DNA of 21,631 nucleotides. Origin: Firmicutes bacterium UBA1426 (GTDB lineage Bacteria > Bacillota > Clostridia > Peptostreptococcales > Anaerovoracaceae). The stretch covers positions 1-21,631 of the forward strand of contig DCUA01000179.1 in assembly GCA_002329675.1 (NCBI GenBank). Direction: 5' to 3'. The position numbers were made by a program, and so were the translations under genes. This document shows, one piece after another, positions 1 through 6,426 of the stretch. Below the pieces are notes generated by a model, which was given only the letters and a program-made list of their open reading frames with translations, had not been told where the DNA came from and searched no databases. The stretch's first letter is position 1; the number at the start of each line of letters is the position of its first letter.

Positions 1-429
1 AACGCACTCTTTGCAGGCACCGGCACCGACACCTTCTCTCCAAACAGCCCCATGACCCGCGCCATGCTCTGGACGGTTCTGGGCCGTCTGGATGGACAAA
101 GTCTCTCCGGTAGCGGTGTATATGATGCAGCTCGTAACTGGGCTATGGAAGCCGGGATCACGGACGGTACTGATCCTTCCGGAAACATCACAAGAGAACA
201 AATGGTTGCCATCCTGTGGCGTTATGCCGGGTCACCTAAGGTTACCGGTGATCTGAGCAAATTCCCTGATGCGGGTAATGTTGCAAACTATGCGACCGAC
301 GCCATGGCCTGGGCGGTTGAAAACAACATTATTGCCGGTACCGACGGCTCACTGATGCCCCGGGACAAGGCCACCCGTGCACAGGTAGCTGCCATTTTGC
401 AACGCTTTATCGAAGCGAGATTAAAATAA
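1..429 (+). CDS. SLH-domain cell-surface protein, 3' end only
   Basis: The reading frame is open from base 1, so the gene starts upstream of the window; the ATG at 52 lies inside a repeat and is not a real start. The visible 142 residues are S-layer-homology repeats: the end of one (TDTFSPNSPMTRAM), a complete one (WAMEAGITDGT ... ITREQMVAILWRYAG) and a complete last one (FPDAGNVANYATDAMAWAVE ... ATRAQVAAILQRF). SLH triplets bind pyruvylated secondary cell-wall polymers and anchor exported proteins to the Gram-positive wall. They often sit at the C-terminus, as here, with the functional domain in front; that domain is outside the window, so the enzymatic or structural role cannot be given. 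The stop is TAA, followed 18 bases later by a strong terminator, so this is the end of its transcription unit. Confidence 0.9.
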   Translation, partial: NALFAGTGTDTFSPNSPMTRAMLWTVLGRLDGQSLSGSGVYDAARNWAMEAGITDGTDPSGNITREQMVAILWRYAGSPKVTGDLSKFPDAGNVANYATDAMAWAVENNIIAGTDGSLMPRDKATRAQVAAILQRFIEARLK

Positions 430-447
430 TTACATCCAAATATAAAG

Positions 448-483
448 AGCAGGGGGATGGATGAATTCCACCCCCTGCTTTTT
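448..483 (+). terminator. Rho-independent terminator after the SLH gene
   Basis: AGCAGGGGG (448-456) pairs perfectly with CCCCCTGCT (471-479). The inner bases TGGA/TCCA can pair as well, leaving a five-base loop, and a run of five T (479-483) follows. It separates the SLH gene from the holin gene. Confidence 0.9.
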
Positions 484-647
484 ATATGAGAAGTTATCCT
501 GTTCTTTCTATTCCGGTCTTGATCAGAATTTGCGGGACACATAACCGGCAGGTGAATATACTGGATAGTGAAAAGAATTGTGTTACCCGGAACAGGGTCA
601 CAGGTACCGGAGTAAAAACAAGAGCTGTTAGGAAGGATAAGCAGCAA

Positions 648-1067
648 ATGGAAAACCTGCTTAAGGTAATTATGGCGGCTCTATCTGCCTTCATTTCCTT
701 CTTTTTTGGAGGGGCAGATGTATGGTTGGCAGCACTGGTTACGGTGATTGTAATCGATTATATAACAGGACTTTCGAAAGCCTATATATTGGGAGAGCTG
801 TCCAGTAAAATCGGATTTAAAGGCATCGTGAAGAAGCTTATGTATTTTTCAGTTGTGGCCGTGGCTGTGATTGCAGATACGATCACAGGAGCCGGTGGAG
901 TGCTACGGGCAGCTGTGATCGGCTTCCTCATAGCCAATGAAGCATTGTCGATACTTGAGAATTACGCTGCGGCCACGAACAATCAGGTTCCAAAAATCCT
1001 GGTCAATATCCTTAGAAAGTTAAAGAATGACGATGAAGATGAGTCCGGAACCAATGAAAAGGAGTAG
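648..1067 (+). CDS. Phage/toxin-secretion type holin (TcdE-like, holin_4 family)
   Basis: Small integral membrane protein of 139 residues. ATG 648 is chosen because the family begins with a short N-terminus like MENLLKVI and AGGAAGG lies about 11 bases upstream; the frame is open further upstream to 486, but that extension is hydrophilic, Arg/Thr-rich and not holin-like. It has about three hydrophobic segments (roughly residues 5-20, 25-41, 66-100), the family hallmark VIDYITGL (about 35-42), then LSSKIGFKGIVKKL, and a charged C-terminal tail (NDDEDESGTNEKE). Holins of this group make membrane pores that release endolysin or, as with TcdE, large exotoxins. No endolysin or phage gene is adjacent; the neighbour upstream is an SLH surface protein, so a domesticated secretion or wall-turnover role is possible. 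The family call is firm; the role is inference. Confidence 0.88.
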   Translation: MENLLKVIMAALSAFISFFFGGADVWLAALVTVIVIDYITGLSKAYILGELSSKIGFKGIVKKLMYFSVVAVAVIADTITGAGGVLRAAVIGFLIANEALSILENYAAATNNQVPKILVNILRKLKNDDEDESGTNEKE

Positions 1068-1083
1068 CCGGGCGGACCCGGCT
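1066..1083. terminator. Hairpin spanning the stop codons of two convergent genes
   Basis: AGCCGGG (1066-1072) and CCCGGCT (1077-1083) form a perfect 7-bp GC-rich stem with loop CGGA. It overlaps the holin stop (TAG 1065-1067) and the first base of the minus-strand stop (TGA, 1085-1083). AGGAG and CTCCT further out could add a second short stem. There is no good T run on either strand, so it may act as a bidirectional terminator or an mRNA 3'-end stabiliser. Confidence 0.5.
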
Positions 1084-1970
1084 CATTCTCCTCTTAATAA
1101 GATTTCTATATTGCGTTTGAAAGTCTTATACGGCAGTTTATAGCCTATCATCAAGGGAGCGATTTCCCTTTCGTAATCGTCCTCGTCCATATCCCGCAAA
1201 TGGTCCAATTCCATTACGGGATCAAGTTTGTTGCTGTCAAAAAGCCTTCCATAGGGCGTATCCAGGGGGCATTTGATGTGTTGCTGGTTCCATGGGCATA
1301 CGTTTTGACATATGTCGCACTCAAAGAAATAGCCGTTCAGATCGACACCATCTGAAATGTCTGTTTCGGGATTGTCGTCCTCCAAAAAGTTGGAGAGACA
1401 ATTGGGCCGATCAAGTATGTGGGGTGTCCTGATTGCATTGGAAGGGCAGGCGTCACTGCATTTAAAGCACTCTCCGCACTTGTTTTTCATTATGGGATAG
1501 GTTTCGCTGATATCAGCATCTGTTAGAATGGCTCCCAGAGCCTGAAAGGACCCGTACTTGTCATTTATCAACAAAGAGTTTTTTCCGATCCACCCTAAAC
1601 CGGCCTTCACAGCAGTGCCTTTTAACGGGATGGAAGCATCATCGCTCTCTCCGTCAATAATCATCGCCTTGTGATCCAGGGATTCTAAATATTCCTTTAT
1701 GGGTTTCAGTGGCTTGACAATATTAGCATAGTAACCTGAGAGCACCAGGCGGCTGGTGCGTCCATACTGGTGTGAAGTATCGGTTACAAATCTGCCGATA
1801 TATGTGGAAAAGACGATAACTGTCTTCGCGTCCGGCATGATATCCAAAGGCTGCCTTCCCTGAAATTTCTGAAGATCACCTATGTGATCTTCTGTCAGGT
1901 TCTCTGCATCGATAAACCGGATTTCGTCAATATGATTTTCTTTTGCCAAATTAATAATGTTGCTTTTCAT
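1083..1970 (-). CDS. QueG-like double 4Fe-4S protein (epoxyqueuosine reductase family)
   Basis: 295 residues from the ATG at 1970. An ATG at 1976 is in frame but directly abuts the SD GAGGAG (1982-1977), whereas 1970 has a normal 6-base gap. Family hallmarks are GLGWIGKNSLLIN (about 125-137), the first ferredoxin cluster CGECFKCSDACP (C165, C168, C171, C175), an isolated C191 and the second cluster motif CDICQNVCPWN (C218, C221, C225). QueG reduces epoxyqueuosine to queuosine in the wobble base of tRNA using cobalamin and two 4Fe-4S clusters. This protein is shorter than typical QueG (over 350 residues), lacks the C-terminal HEAT-like extension and has a divergent N-terminal half, so it may be a redox paralogue. 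It lies 12 bases after the aldo/keto reductase stop and is probably co-transcribed with it. Confidence 0.75.
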   Translation of the reverse strand: MKSNIINLAKENHIDEIRFIDAENLTEDHIGDLQKFQGRQPLDIMPDAKTVIVFSTYIGRFVTDTSHQYGRTSRLVLSGYYANIVKPLKPIKEYLESLDHKAMIIDGESDDASIPLKGTAVKAGLGWIGKNSLLINDKYGSFQALGAILTDADISETYPIMKNKCGECFKCSDACPSNAIRTPHILDRPNCLSNFLEDDNPETDISDGVDLNGYFFECDICQNVCPWNQQHIKCPLDTPYGRLFDSNKLDPVMELDHLRDMDEDDYEREIAPLMIGYKLPYKTFKRNIEILLRGE

Positions 1971-1982
1971 AGTCATCTCCTC

Positions 1983-3188
1983 TTAACTCTGTTTTGGAGT
2001 ATTGATTCTCAATACTTTTCTTGCGATGGCAGCTATGGGTTTATAGAGAGGCCCCTCTAACTCCTTAGCCACTATTTTCAGTTGTTTGGGAATAGCAATC
2101 TCCTGTGGGCAATGGGGTTCGCATTTTCCGCATTCCCTGCATTGGGATGCATTGGCCGGCCGCGCTGACAAGGATCCCAGAGTTTGCATGTAGCGAAGCC
2201 GCACGTTTCGGCTTCCGAGTAAGTATTTATCATTATAGGCGGATAGGCATCCGGGAATATCCACACCGTAAGGACAGGGCATACAGTAACCACAGGCAGT
2301 GCAAGGTATTTTAGTCTTTTCCATAAGGATCTTTTTGACCCGGTCAAAAACCTGTAATTCCTCTTCTGATAAGGAATTAGGTTGTACGTGGTTTGCAATC
2401 CGGATATTTTCTGCCAGCTGTTCTTCTGTACTCATACCCGACAGCAGAACGTTAACTTCCGGATGGTTCCAAACCCACCTCAGTGCCCACTCTGCCGGAG
2501 ACCGATCGGCATCAAAGTGACGAAAGGCTTGTATAACTTCTTCCGGCAGGTTCATCACCAGCTTGCCTCCCCGCAGGGGTTCCATGACGATCACGGGAAT
2601 CCCCATTTGAGCAGCCAGCAATAGACCGGATTTTGTAGCTTGCCGGTTTTCATCCAGGTAATTGTATTGGATCTGGCAGAAGTCCCAGGGATAAGCTTTG
2701 ATAATGTCTTCGAAATCCGTTTTGCTGCCATGAAAGGAAAAGCCTATATTATCGATTTCTCCCTTAGCCTTTATGCTCTCCAGCCAATCCATAACACCTA
2801 GGGAAGCAAGCCGTTCAAACATAGCTCTATCTGTGAGCATGTGCAGGAGGTAATAGTCGATTTTGTCTGTCATTAGTCTGGACAGCTGATTATTAAAAAT
2901 CTTTTGTGCGTGCTCCAATCTATAGACCATAAAGGGCGGGAGCTTGGTAGCAATCCTGACCCTTTCGCGGTACCCGCCTGAAAGAGCTTTCCCTAACAGG
3001 GACTCACTTTTACCATTGTGATAAATGTAAGCGGTATCAAAATAATTCACGCCCTTATCAACGGCGTCCCGTATCATAGCTATGGATCGTTCTTCGTCGA
3101 TGATGCCATTTTTTGTCGGGAACCGCATACAGCCAAAACCTAAAACAGACAGGTCATCGCCATTATTGGTGTTTACTCTTGTTTGCAA
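1983..3188 (-). CDS. Aldo/keto reductase with C-terminal 4Fe-4S ferredoxin motifs
   Basis: 401 residues from TTG at 3188, which has AGGAG 8 bases upstream and gives the usual family N-terminus (MQTRVNTNNGDDLSVLGFGCMRFP). A TTG at 3227 is in frame but would place the SD inside the gene. The aldo/keto reductase barrel carries the tetrad in DTAYIYHNGKSE (D51, Tyr54 or 56), ATKLP (K82) and YYLLHML (H116). The C-terminus adds CTACGYCMPCP (C296, C299, C302, C305) and CRECGKCEPHCP (C350, C353, C356, C360). Members of this group are predicted NAD(P)H- or ferredoxin-linked oxidoreductases common in anaerobes; the substrate is unknown. It is first in a two-gene minus operon with the QueG-like gene, so both products are Fe-S redox proteins. 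Confidence 0.88.
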   Translation of the reverse strand: MQTRVNTNNGDDLSVLGFGCMRFPTKNGIIDEERSIAMIRDAVDKGVNYFDTAYIYHNGKSESLLGKALSGGYRERVRIATKLPPFMVYRLEHAQKIFNNQLSRLMTDKIDYYLLHMLTDRAMFERLASLGVMDWLESIKAKGEIDNIGFSFHGSKTDFEDIIKAYPWDFCQIQYNYLDENRQATKSGLLLAAQMGIPVIVMEPLRGGKLVMNLPEEVIQAFRHFDADRSPAEWALRWVWNHPEVNVLLSGMSTEEQLAENIRIANHVQPNSLSEEELQVFDRVKKILMEKTKIPCTACGYCMPCPYGVDIPGCLSAYNDKYLLGSRNVRLRYMQTLGSLSARPANASQCRECGKCEPHCPQEIAIPKQLKIVAKELEGPLYKPIAAIARKVLRINTPKQS

Positions 3189-3230
3189 GTGAGAGGCTCC
3201 TTTTAACAGTTGATTGCTAAAGTACAATCA

Positions 3231-3260
3231 ATTATACTACAGCAGACGCGCCAGGGCTAA
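3231..3260 (-). promoter_or_regulatory. Candidate promoter of the aldo/keto reductase operon
   Basis: Read on the minus strand there is a perfect -10 TATAAT (3236-3231), with a poor -35 TTAGCC (3260-3255) 18 bases upstream. A 7-bp inverted repeat TTGATTG (3210-3216) / CAATCAA (3225-3231) overlaps the -10 and the predicted start region and could be an operator. The gap between the two divergent genes is 177 bases. Confidence 0.4.
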
Positions 3261-3268
3261 TATTATGT

Positions 3269-3332
3269 TTGTATAGTAGTATCTTTTGTGCTACGATGAA
3301 AAGACCTTATTAATGGAAATCGGATCCGTTAA
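3269..3332 (+). promoter_or_regulatory. Extended -10 promoter and leader dyad of the flavoprotein gene
   Basis: TTGTAT (3269-3274), 17-base spacer, TACGAT (3292-3297) preceded by TGC, an extended -10. Just downstream is a dyad TTAATGGA (3310-3317) / TCCGTTAA (3325-3332) with one G-T pair and a 7-base loop. It is placed to act as an operator or leader hairpin before the SD AGAGG near 3354. Confidence 0.45.
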
Positions 3333-3365
3333 TTGATGGGCAAGACATAGAAACAGAGGTATATA

Positions 3366-4403
3366 ATGAAGATTCCAAAGCTGAATATTGGTGGCTTGAT
3401 TGCAGATATCCCGATTATACAGGGTGGTATGGGTGTGGGCATCTCCGGGTCCCGGCTTGCAGCCGCTGTTGCAAATGAAGGTGGTGTTGGTGTCATCGCA
3501 GGTGTTGATATTGGCTACAGAGAACCGGATTTCATCCGGGATACATTAAAAGCGAATTTACGTGCACTGAAGAATGAAATAAGAAAAGCAAGGCAACTGG
3601 CACCAAAAGGAATAATCGGAGTCAATCTCATGGTGGCCGTGAACAATTATGAAGAAATGGCCCGTGCTGCCGTACAGGAAGGCATTGATCTCATCATTTC
3701 CGGTGCAGGTCTTCCCCTTGATCTGCCTAAGTTTGTAGAAGGAAGCAAAACGCGTATTGCACCCATTGTCTCCTCCGCTAAGGCGGCAAAGCTCATAACG
3801 AAGTACTGGGACCAGCATTATGGCAGAGCGGCGGATCTCATGATAGTAGAGGGACCAGAAGCAGGTGGCCATCTTGGGTTTTCCCGCAAAGACCTCACAT
3901 CAGAGAATAAACCTTCGGTGCTTTCTATTGTAAGAGAAGTCATCGGTCAGATACCGGTCATAGCTGCGGGAGGAATCTTTACAGGTGGCGATATCGCAGA
4001 TTGCCTGAAGGCAGGGGCCAGCGGGGTTCAGATGGCAACACGTTTTGTCGCCACCGATGAATGCGATGCGGATATAAGGTTTAAAGAGGCTTATGTCAAT
4101 GCAGAAGAAAGCGATGTTGTCATCATCGAGAGTCCGGTGGGTATGCCGGGGCGGGCACTCAACAATAAATTTATTCAAAAAGTCAGCCAACAGGGTGATG
4201 AAATAAAGGGGTGCTTCCAATGCCTGAAGGGCTGCAACCCAAAAAAAGCTCCTTATTGCATTTCGGTTGCTCTAATCAATGCTGTAAAGGGCAATGTAGA
4301 TGAAGGATTGATTTTTGCCGGGAGCAACGTGCATAGAATCAAGAAAATAGTACCTGTTAAAGAACTCGTAAAAGAACTCATGGACGAATTAAAGAGCAAA
4401 TAG
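3366..4403 (+). CDS. Nitronate monooxygenase / 2-nitropropane dioxygenase-type FMN oxidoreductase
   Basis: 345 residues; the ATG has AGAGG about 7 bases upstream. It is a TIM-barrel FMN protein of the NPD/FabK family: IPIIQGGMGVGISGSRLA at the N-terminus (about 15-32), VEGPEAGGHLGF in the middle (flavin and catalytic-His loop), then IPVIAAGGIFTGGDI and ASGVQMATRF, which bind the FMN phosphate. The family oxidises alkyl nitronates such as propionate-3-nitronate or, as FabK, reduces enoyl-ACP; no fatty-acid genes are adjacent, so nitronate or unknown flavin chemistry is more likely. A C-terminal cysteine cluster CFQCLKGCNPKKAPYC (C283, C286, C290, C298) looks able to hold a metal or Fe-S centre. 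Single-gene unit, divergent from the aldo/keto reductase operon. Its last three codons and stop lie in a hairpin shared with the next gene. Confidence 0.88.
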   Translation: MKIPKLNIGGLIADIPIIQGGMGVGISGSRLAAAVANEGGVGVIAGVDIGYREPDFIRDTLKANLRALKNEIRKARQLAPKGIIGVNLMVAVNNYEEMARAAVQEGIDLIISGAGLPLDLPKFVEGSKTRIAPIVSSAKAAKLITKYWDQHYGRAADLMIVEGPEAGGHLGFSRKDLTSENKPSVLSIVREVIGQIPVIAAGGIFTGGDIADCLKAGASGVQMATRFVATDECDADIRFKEAYVNAEESDVVIIESPVGMPGRALNNKFIQKVSQQGDEIKGCFQCLKGCNPKKAPYCISVALINAVKGNVDEGLIFAGSNVHRIKKIVPVKELVKELMDELKSK

Positions 4404-4421
4404 ATTTCTATTTGCTCTTTT
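4391..4421. terminator. Bidirectional terminator containing both stop codons
   Basis: A perfect 13-bp stem, AAAGAGCAAATAG (4391-4403) with CTATTTGCTCTTT (4408-4420), and an ATTT loop. The left arm is the 3' end of the flavoprotein gene (AAG AGC AAA TAG); the right arm read in reverse is the same end of the MerR-type gene. A T-rich tail follows on the plus strand (TTTT, 4418-4421), and TTTAATT follows on the minus strand. Confidence 0.85.
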
Positions 4422-5643
4422 CTCCATGATAACCGAATACTTCTATCACTTCGCCTTGTGCATTCTGAGGAAAATGAAGCTCCCCGGGTGTTGTTGTACC
4501 GGAGCTTTTTACTTCTGTTATTTTAACTCCGCTACAGGACCATTGCTGCTTGAGGCCTGCAAATGTCATCTTCTCCGGCTTGAAATCAGGATGATCTTTT
4601 TTAAAGTTGTAAATACTTCTTGGCGCTCTCTGATAAGATGTGAATATCCCCACTACTTCACCGCCGGGTTTGAGAAGCGGAGAAATCATCTCTGTGGCAA
4701 AGTTGTTGTATGTAAAGAGCGAATTCACCGTTGAGTAATCATCGATGAAGAAATCCACTGTGCCTGTTTTTACAGGAAGGTCTTCGGGCTTGCCCACGAT
4801 AAAAACAAAATTGGAATCACGGAAGGACAGATACTTTTTCAATTTGTGGATCCGTTTGAGTGAGGGATCCAGTATGATGAAGGTATTGTTTTTGCCCAGT
4901 TTGCTCATATATTCCAGCACGAAGTTAAAGGTAAAAGGACCGGTCATAAAGCAGTTCCCATCATGCAAAGAGCTGGTTATACGATGATACATCCATACAT
5001 AGGCTTTTGTGATCAATTTTCTGTAGGCCGGGCTGAACTGGTCCATCATGGCCATAACGGATTCCACATTTTCAAAAGCCCGGAAGGGTGTTTCCTCTGT
5101 GATGTCCTGACAAAGGATAATACCATCGCTTATGGTAGCAGAATAGGAACATTCACAGGACAGGATACCCTGTTGGATATTTCCCTTTGACAGGCTGGCG
5201 GAATCCAGACGCAGAGGTATATGGCATCGTGGGCAGTACAAGTAGGGAATAAAGAGAAAAGGGACACCGCAAGGAGTGTTGTCACTTGGAGCATGGGTCT
5301 GGAGTTCTTCGATTTCCTTATCGATCTCACGGATGAAATTAGCCAGATTGTCTCTTTCCTCGATCAGATGGTTTCTCTTGCTGCGCATCATATCCGCACA
5401 GACTTCCAACACGATCTCATCCTGAAAGCGGGATGCCTTTTCCAAAAAGAACAGGAGTTGTATCTCCTCTAAAGTAAAATAGTACCTCTTATACTTGAGG
5501 ATCTTTTCCATATTGGAAACGCATTCTTTATCGAATGTATATTGACCCCCTTCACGATCAGGTGTCAAGAGTCCGTTATTGATATAAAATCTTACGGTGC
5601 TGGTATTTAGATTGAATTTTTTCGCAAAGGTACCAATTTTCAT
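4408..5643 (-). CDS. MerR-type regulator fused to a zinc ribbon and a methyltransferase-like domain
   Basis: 411 residues from ATG 5643, placed by a strong SD (GGAGGGAAGG, 4 bases upstream); the in-frame codon at 5670 lies upstream of that SD. Residues 1-70 are a MerR winged helix (MKIGTFAKKFNLNTSTVRFYINNGLL ... YTFDKE ... FTLEEIQLLF), followed by a long charged helix (about 75-117) like the MerR dimerisation coil. Residues 137-165 form a Cys4 zinc ribbon (CPRC, CEC) like that in front of RlmA/Trm112-type methyltransferases. Residues 225-400 resemble a class I methyltransferase fold (FIILDPS, EDLPVKTGTVDFFIDDYST, ISPLLKPGGEVVGIF), but motif I lacks the usual glycine-rich loop, so it may sense a ligand such as SAM rather than methylate. 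Probable one-component regulator of itself and of the divergent gene at 5847; the effector is unknown. Confidence 0.75.
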   Translation of the reverse strand: MKIGTFAKKFNLNTSTVRFYINNGLLTPDREGGQYTFDKECVSNMEKILKYKRYYFTLEEIQLLFFLEKASRFQDEIVLEVCADMMRSKRNHLIEERDNLANFIREIDKEIEELQTHAPSDNTPCGVPFLFIPYLYCPRCHIPLRLDSASLSKGNIQQGILSCECSYSATISDGIILCQDITEETPFRAFENVESVMAMMDQFSPAYRKLITKAYVWMYHRITSSLHDGNCFMTGPFTFNFVLEYMSKLGKNNTFIILDPSLKRIHKLKKYLSFRDSNFVFIVGKPEDLPVKTGTVDFFIDDYSTVNSLFTYNNFATEMISPLLKPGGEVVGIFTSYQRAPRSIYNFKKDHPDFKPEKMTFAGLKQQWSCSGVKITEVKSSGTTTPGELHFPQNAQGEVIEVFGYHGEKSK

Positions 5644-5684
5644 TGTCCTTCCCTCCGGATAGAAAGCCAATCTGTCTCAGCTTC

Positions 5685-5713
5685 AGTATAACCACCCTTC
5701 AGTTTTTTGTCAA
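5685..5713 (-). promoter_or_regulatory. Sigma-A promoter of the MerR-methyltransferase gene
   Basis: On the minus strand: perfect -35 TTGACA (5713-5708), 17-base spacer, near-perfect -10 TATACT (5690-5685). The start would fall about 35 bases before the ATG at 5643. Confidence 0.8.
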
Positions 5714-5760
5714 TTTTTGAAAAAGATGAACCCCACTTCACCTTTTTTTGTTTTTGTGTG

Positions 5761-5791
5761 TTGCCGTCAATCATGGTACACCGCGTAGTAT
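5761..5791 (+). promoter_or_regulatory. Candidate MerR-type promoter (19-bp spacer) for the GrdX-like gene
   Basis: TTGCCG (5761-5766) and TAGTAT (5786-5791) are separated by 19 bases. MerR-family activators characteristically work on promoters with 19- to 20-bp spacers. A short GGT-AC-ACC symmetry lies within the spacer. Weak on sequence alone; the position opposite a MerR-type gene is the main argument. Confidence 0.35.
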
Positions 5792-5846
5792 GTAATCAAG
5801 ATAAGAGGTTTCAGTTTCAAAATTGAGTATGAAAGGGGATAGGAAG

Positions 5847-6197
5847 ATGAAAAGGATCGTTGTTACAAATAATAAGAAGGTCAGTGCACAGTACTCTGAC
5901 AAGGTGGAAGTTGTTTACCTGGAAAATGCTTCCGGAATGGACGTTCTGCAAGAGGGAAAACGCATTGCTTCTGAAGGTGCCAGTTTGCTGATAAATCCAG
6001 TCAAGTACAAAGGTTATTACAGATCATTGGCATTTTTTAAGAACGGGAAAAGTGAACCGGAGGAAAATACCATATCCATGCTGGATCAGAGCATTGAAGC
6101 TACCAGGAAGCAAAACGGCGCAGCAAGCAAGGAGCCGATCCTTTCGGGCATATTCCAGAATAAAGACCTGGATGTGATCAAAAAGGTACTTGGCTGA
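5847..6197 (+). CDS. GrdX-like small protein
   Basis: 116 residues from ATG 5847, with AAAGGGG ending 8 bases upstream; in-frame starts at 5823 and 5829 would place this SD inside the gene. The protein begins KRIVVTNNKKV, continues VEVVYLENASGMDVL, then GASLLINPVKYKGYYRSLAF, NTISMLDQSIEATRKQ, and ends DLDVIKKVLG. This order matches what I recall of GrdX, a roughly 120-residue cytosolic protein of unknown function found in glycine/sarcosine/betaine reductase operons (VTNN start, V-YLE-S, LL-HP, Y-S, ML-SIE). No other grd gene is present here, so this is an orphan copy. It is divergent from the MerR-methyltransferase gene and is its most likely target. Coding is well supported; the family name is moderately sure. 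Confidence 0.6.
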   Translation: MKRIVVTNNKKVSAQYSDKVEVVYLENASGMDVLQEGKRIASEGASLLINPVKYKGYYRSLAFFKNGKSEPEENTISMLDQSIEATRKQNGAASKEPILSGIFQNKDLDVIKKVLG

Positions 6198-6259
6198 TAA
6201 AAAGAGTGAAGGCAATAATTGCATCACGAATCATATTGATTAAGAAACATTACAGAGAG

Positions 6260-6282
6260 GAGCCTCCGCATTGCGGAGGCTC
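6260..6282 (+). terminator. Terminator hairpin after the GrdX-like gene
   Basis: GAGCCTCCGC (6260-6269) and GCGGAGGCTC (6273-6282) form a perfect 10-bp GC-rich stem with an ATT loop. The following bases (TCCTCCTTTG) are pyrimidine-rich but not a clean T run. It sits 62 bases after the stop. Confidence 0.7.
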
Positions 6283-6356
6283 TCCTCCTTTGCGACGCAT
6301 GTTTAATTTCCTGAAAAAGAAACCTTGTGCAGCTGAATTCAATTAAAATTTGGCTG

Positions 6357-6403
6357 TAATATGTTCCGCATGTAGTGGAATATTAGTATTGTAAGCATAT
6401 AAT
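6357..6403 (+). promoter_or_regulatory. Dyad and -10 element upstream of the 83-residue ORF
   Basis: TAATAT-TCCGC (6357-6369, with a two-base bulge) pairs over 11 positions (one a G-T pair) with GTGGAATATTA (6375-6385); the loop is ATGTA. A perfect TATAAT follows at 6398-6403, but no good -35 is visible and the SD begins only 6 bases later. If this -10 is real, the leader is extremely short and the dyad would sit over the -35 region, as an activator or repressor site might. Confidence 0.3.
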
Positions 6404-6426
6404 ATTATGAGGAGCAATGAGATGAA

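Noticed and set aside
530..562. Possible holin promoter TTGCGG ... TATACT
   Set aside because: The spacer is 21 bases, too long for a sigma-A promoter, and no better -35 is visible.
486..647. N-terminal extension of the holin gene
   Set aside because: No SD or start context at 486; the extra 54 residues are unlike holins, and ATG 648 has AGGAAGG upstream and the family N-terminus.
4426..5472. Several plus-strand open frames opposite the MerR-methyltransferase gene
   Set aside because: Short, overlapping, without SD sites, and antisense to a gene with clear MerR motifs, a strong SD and a canonical promoter.
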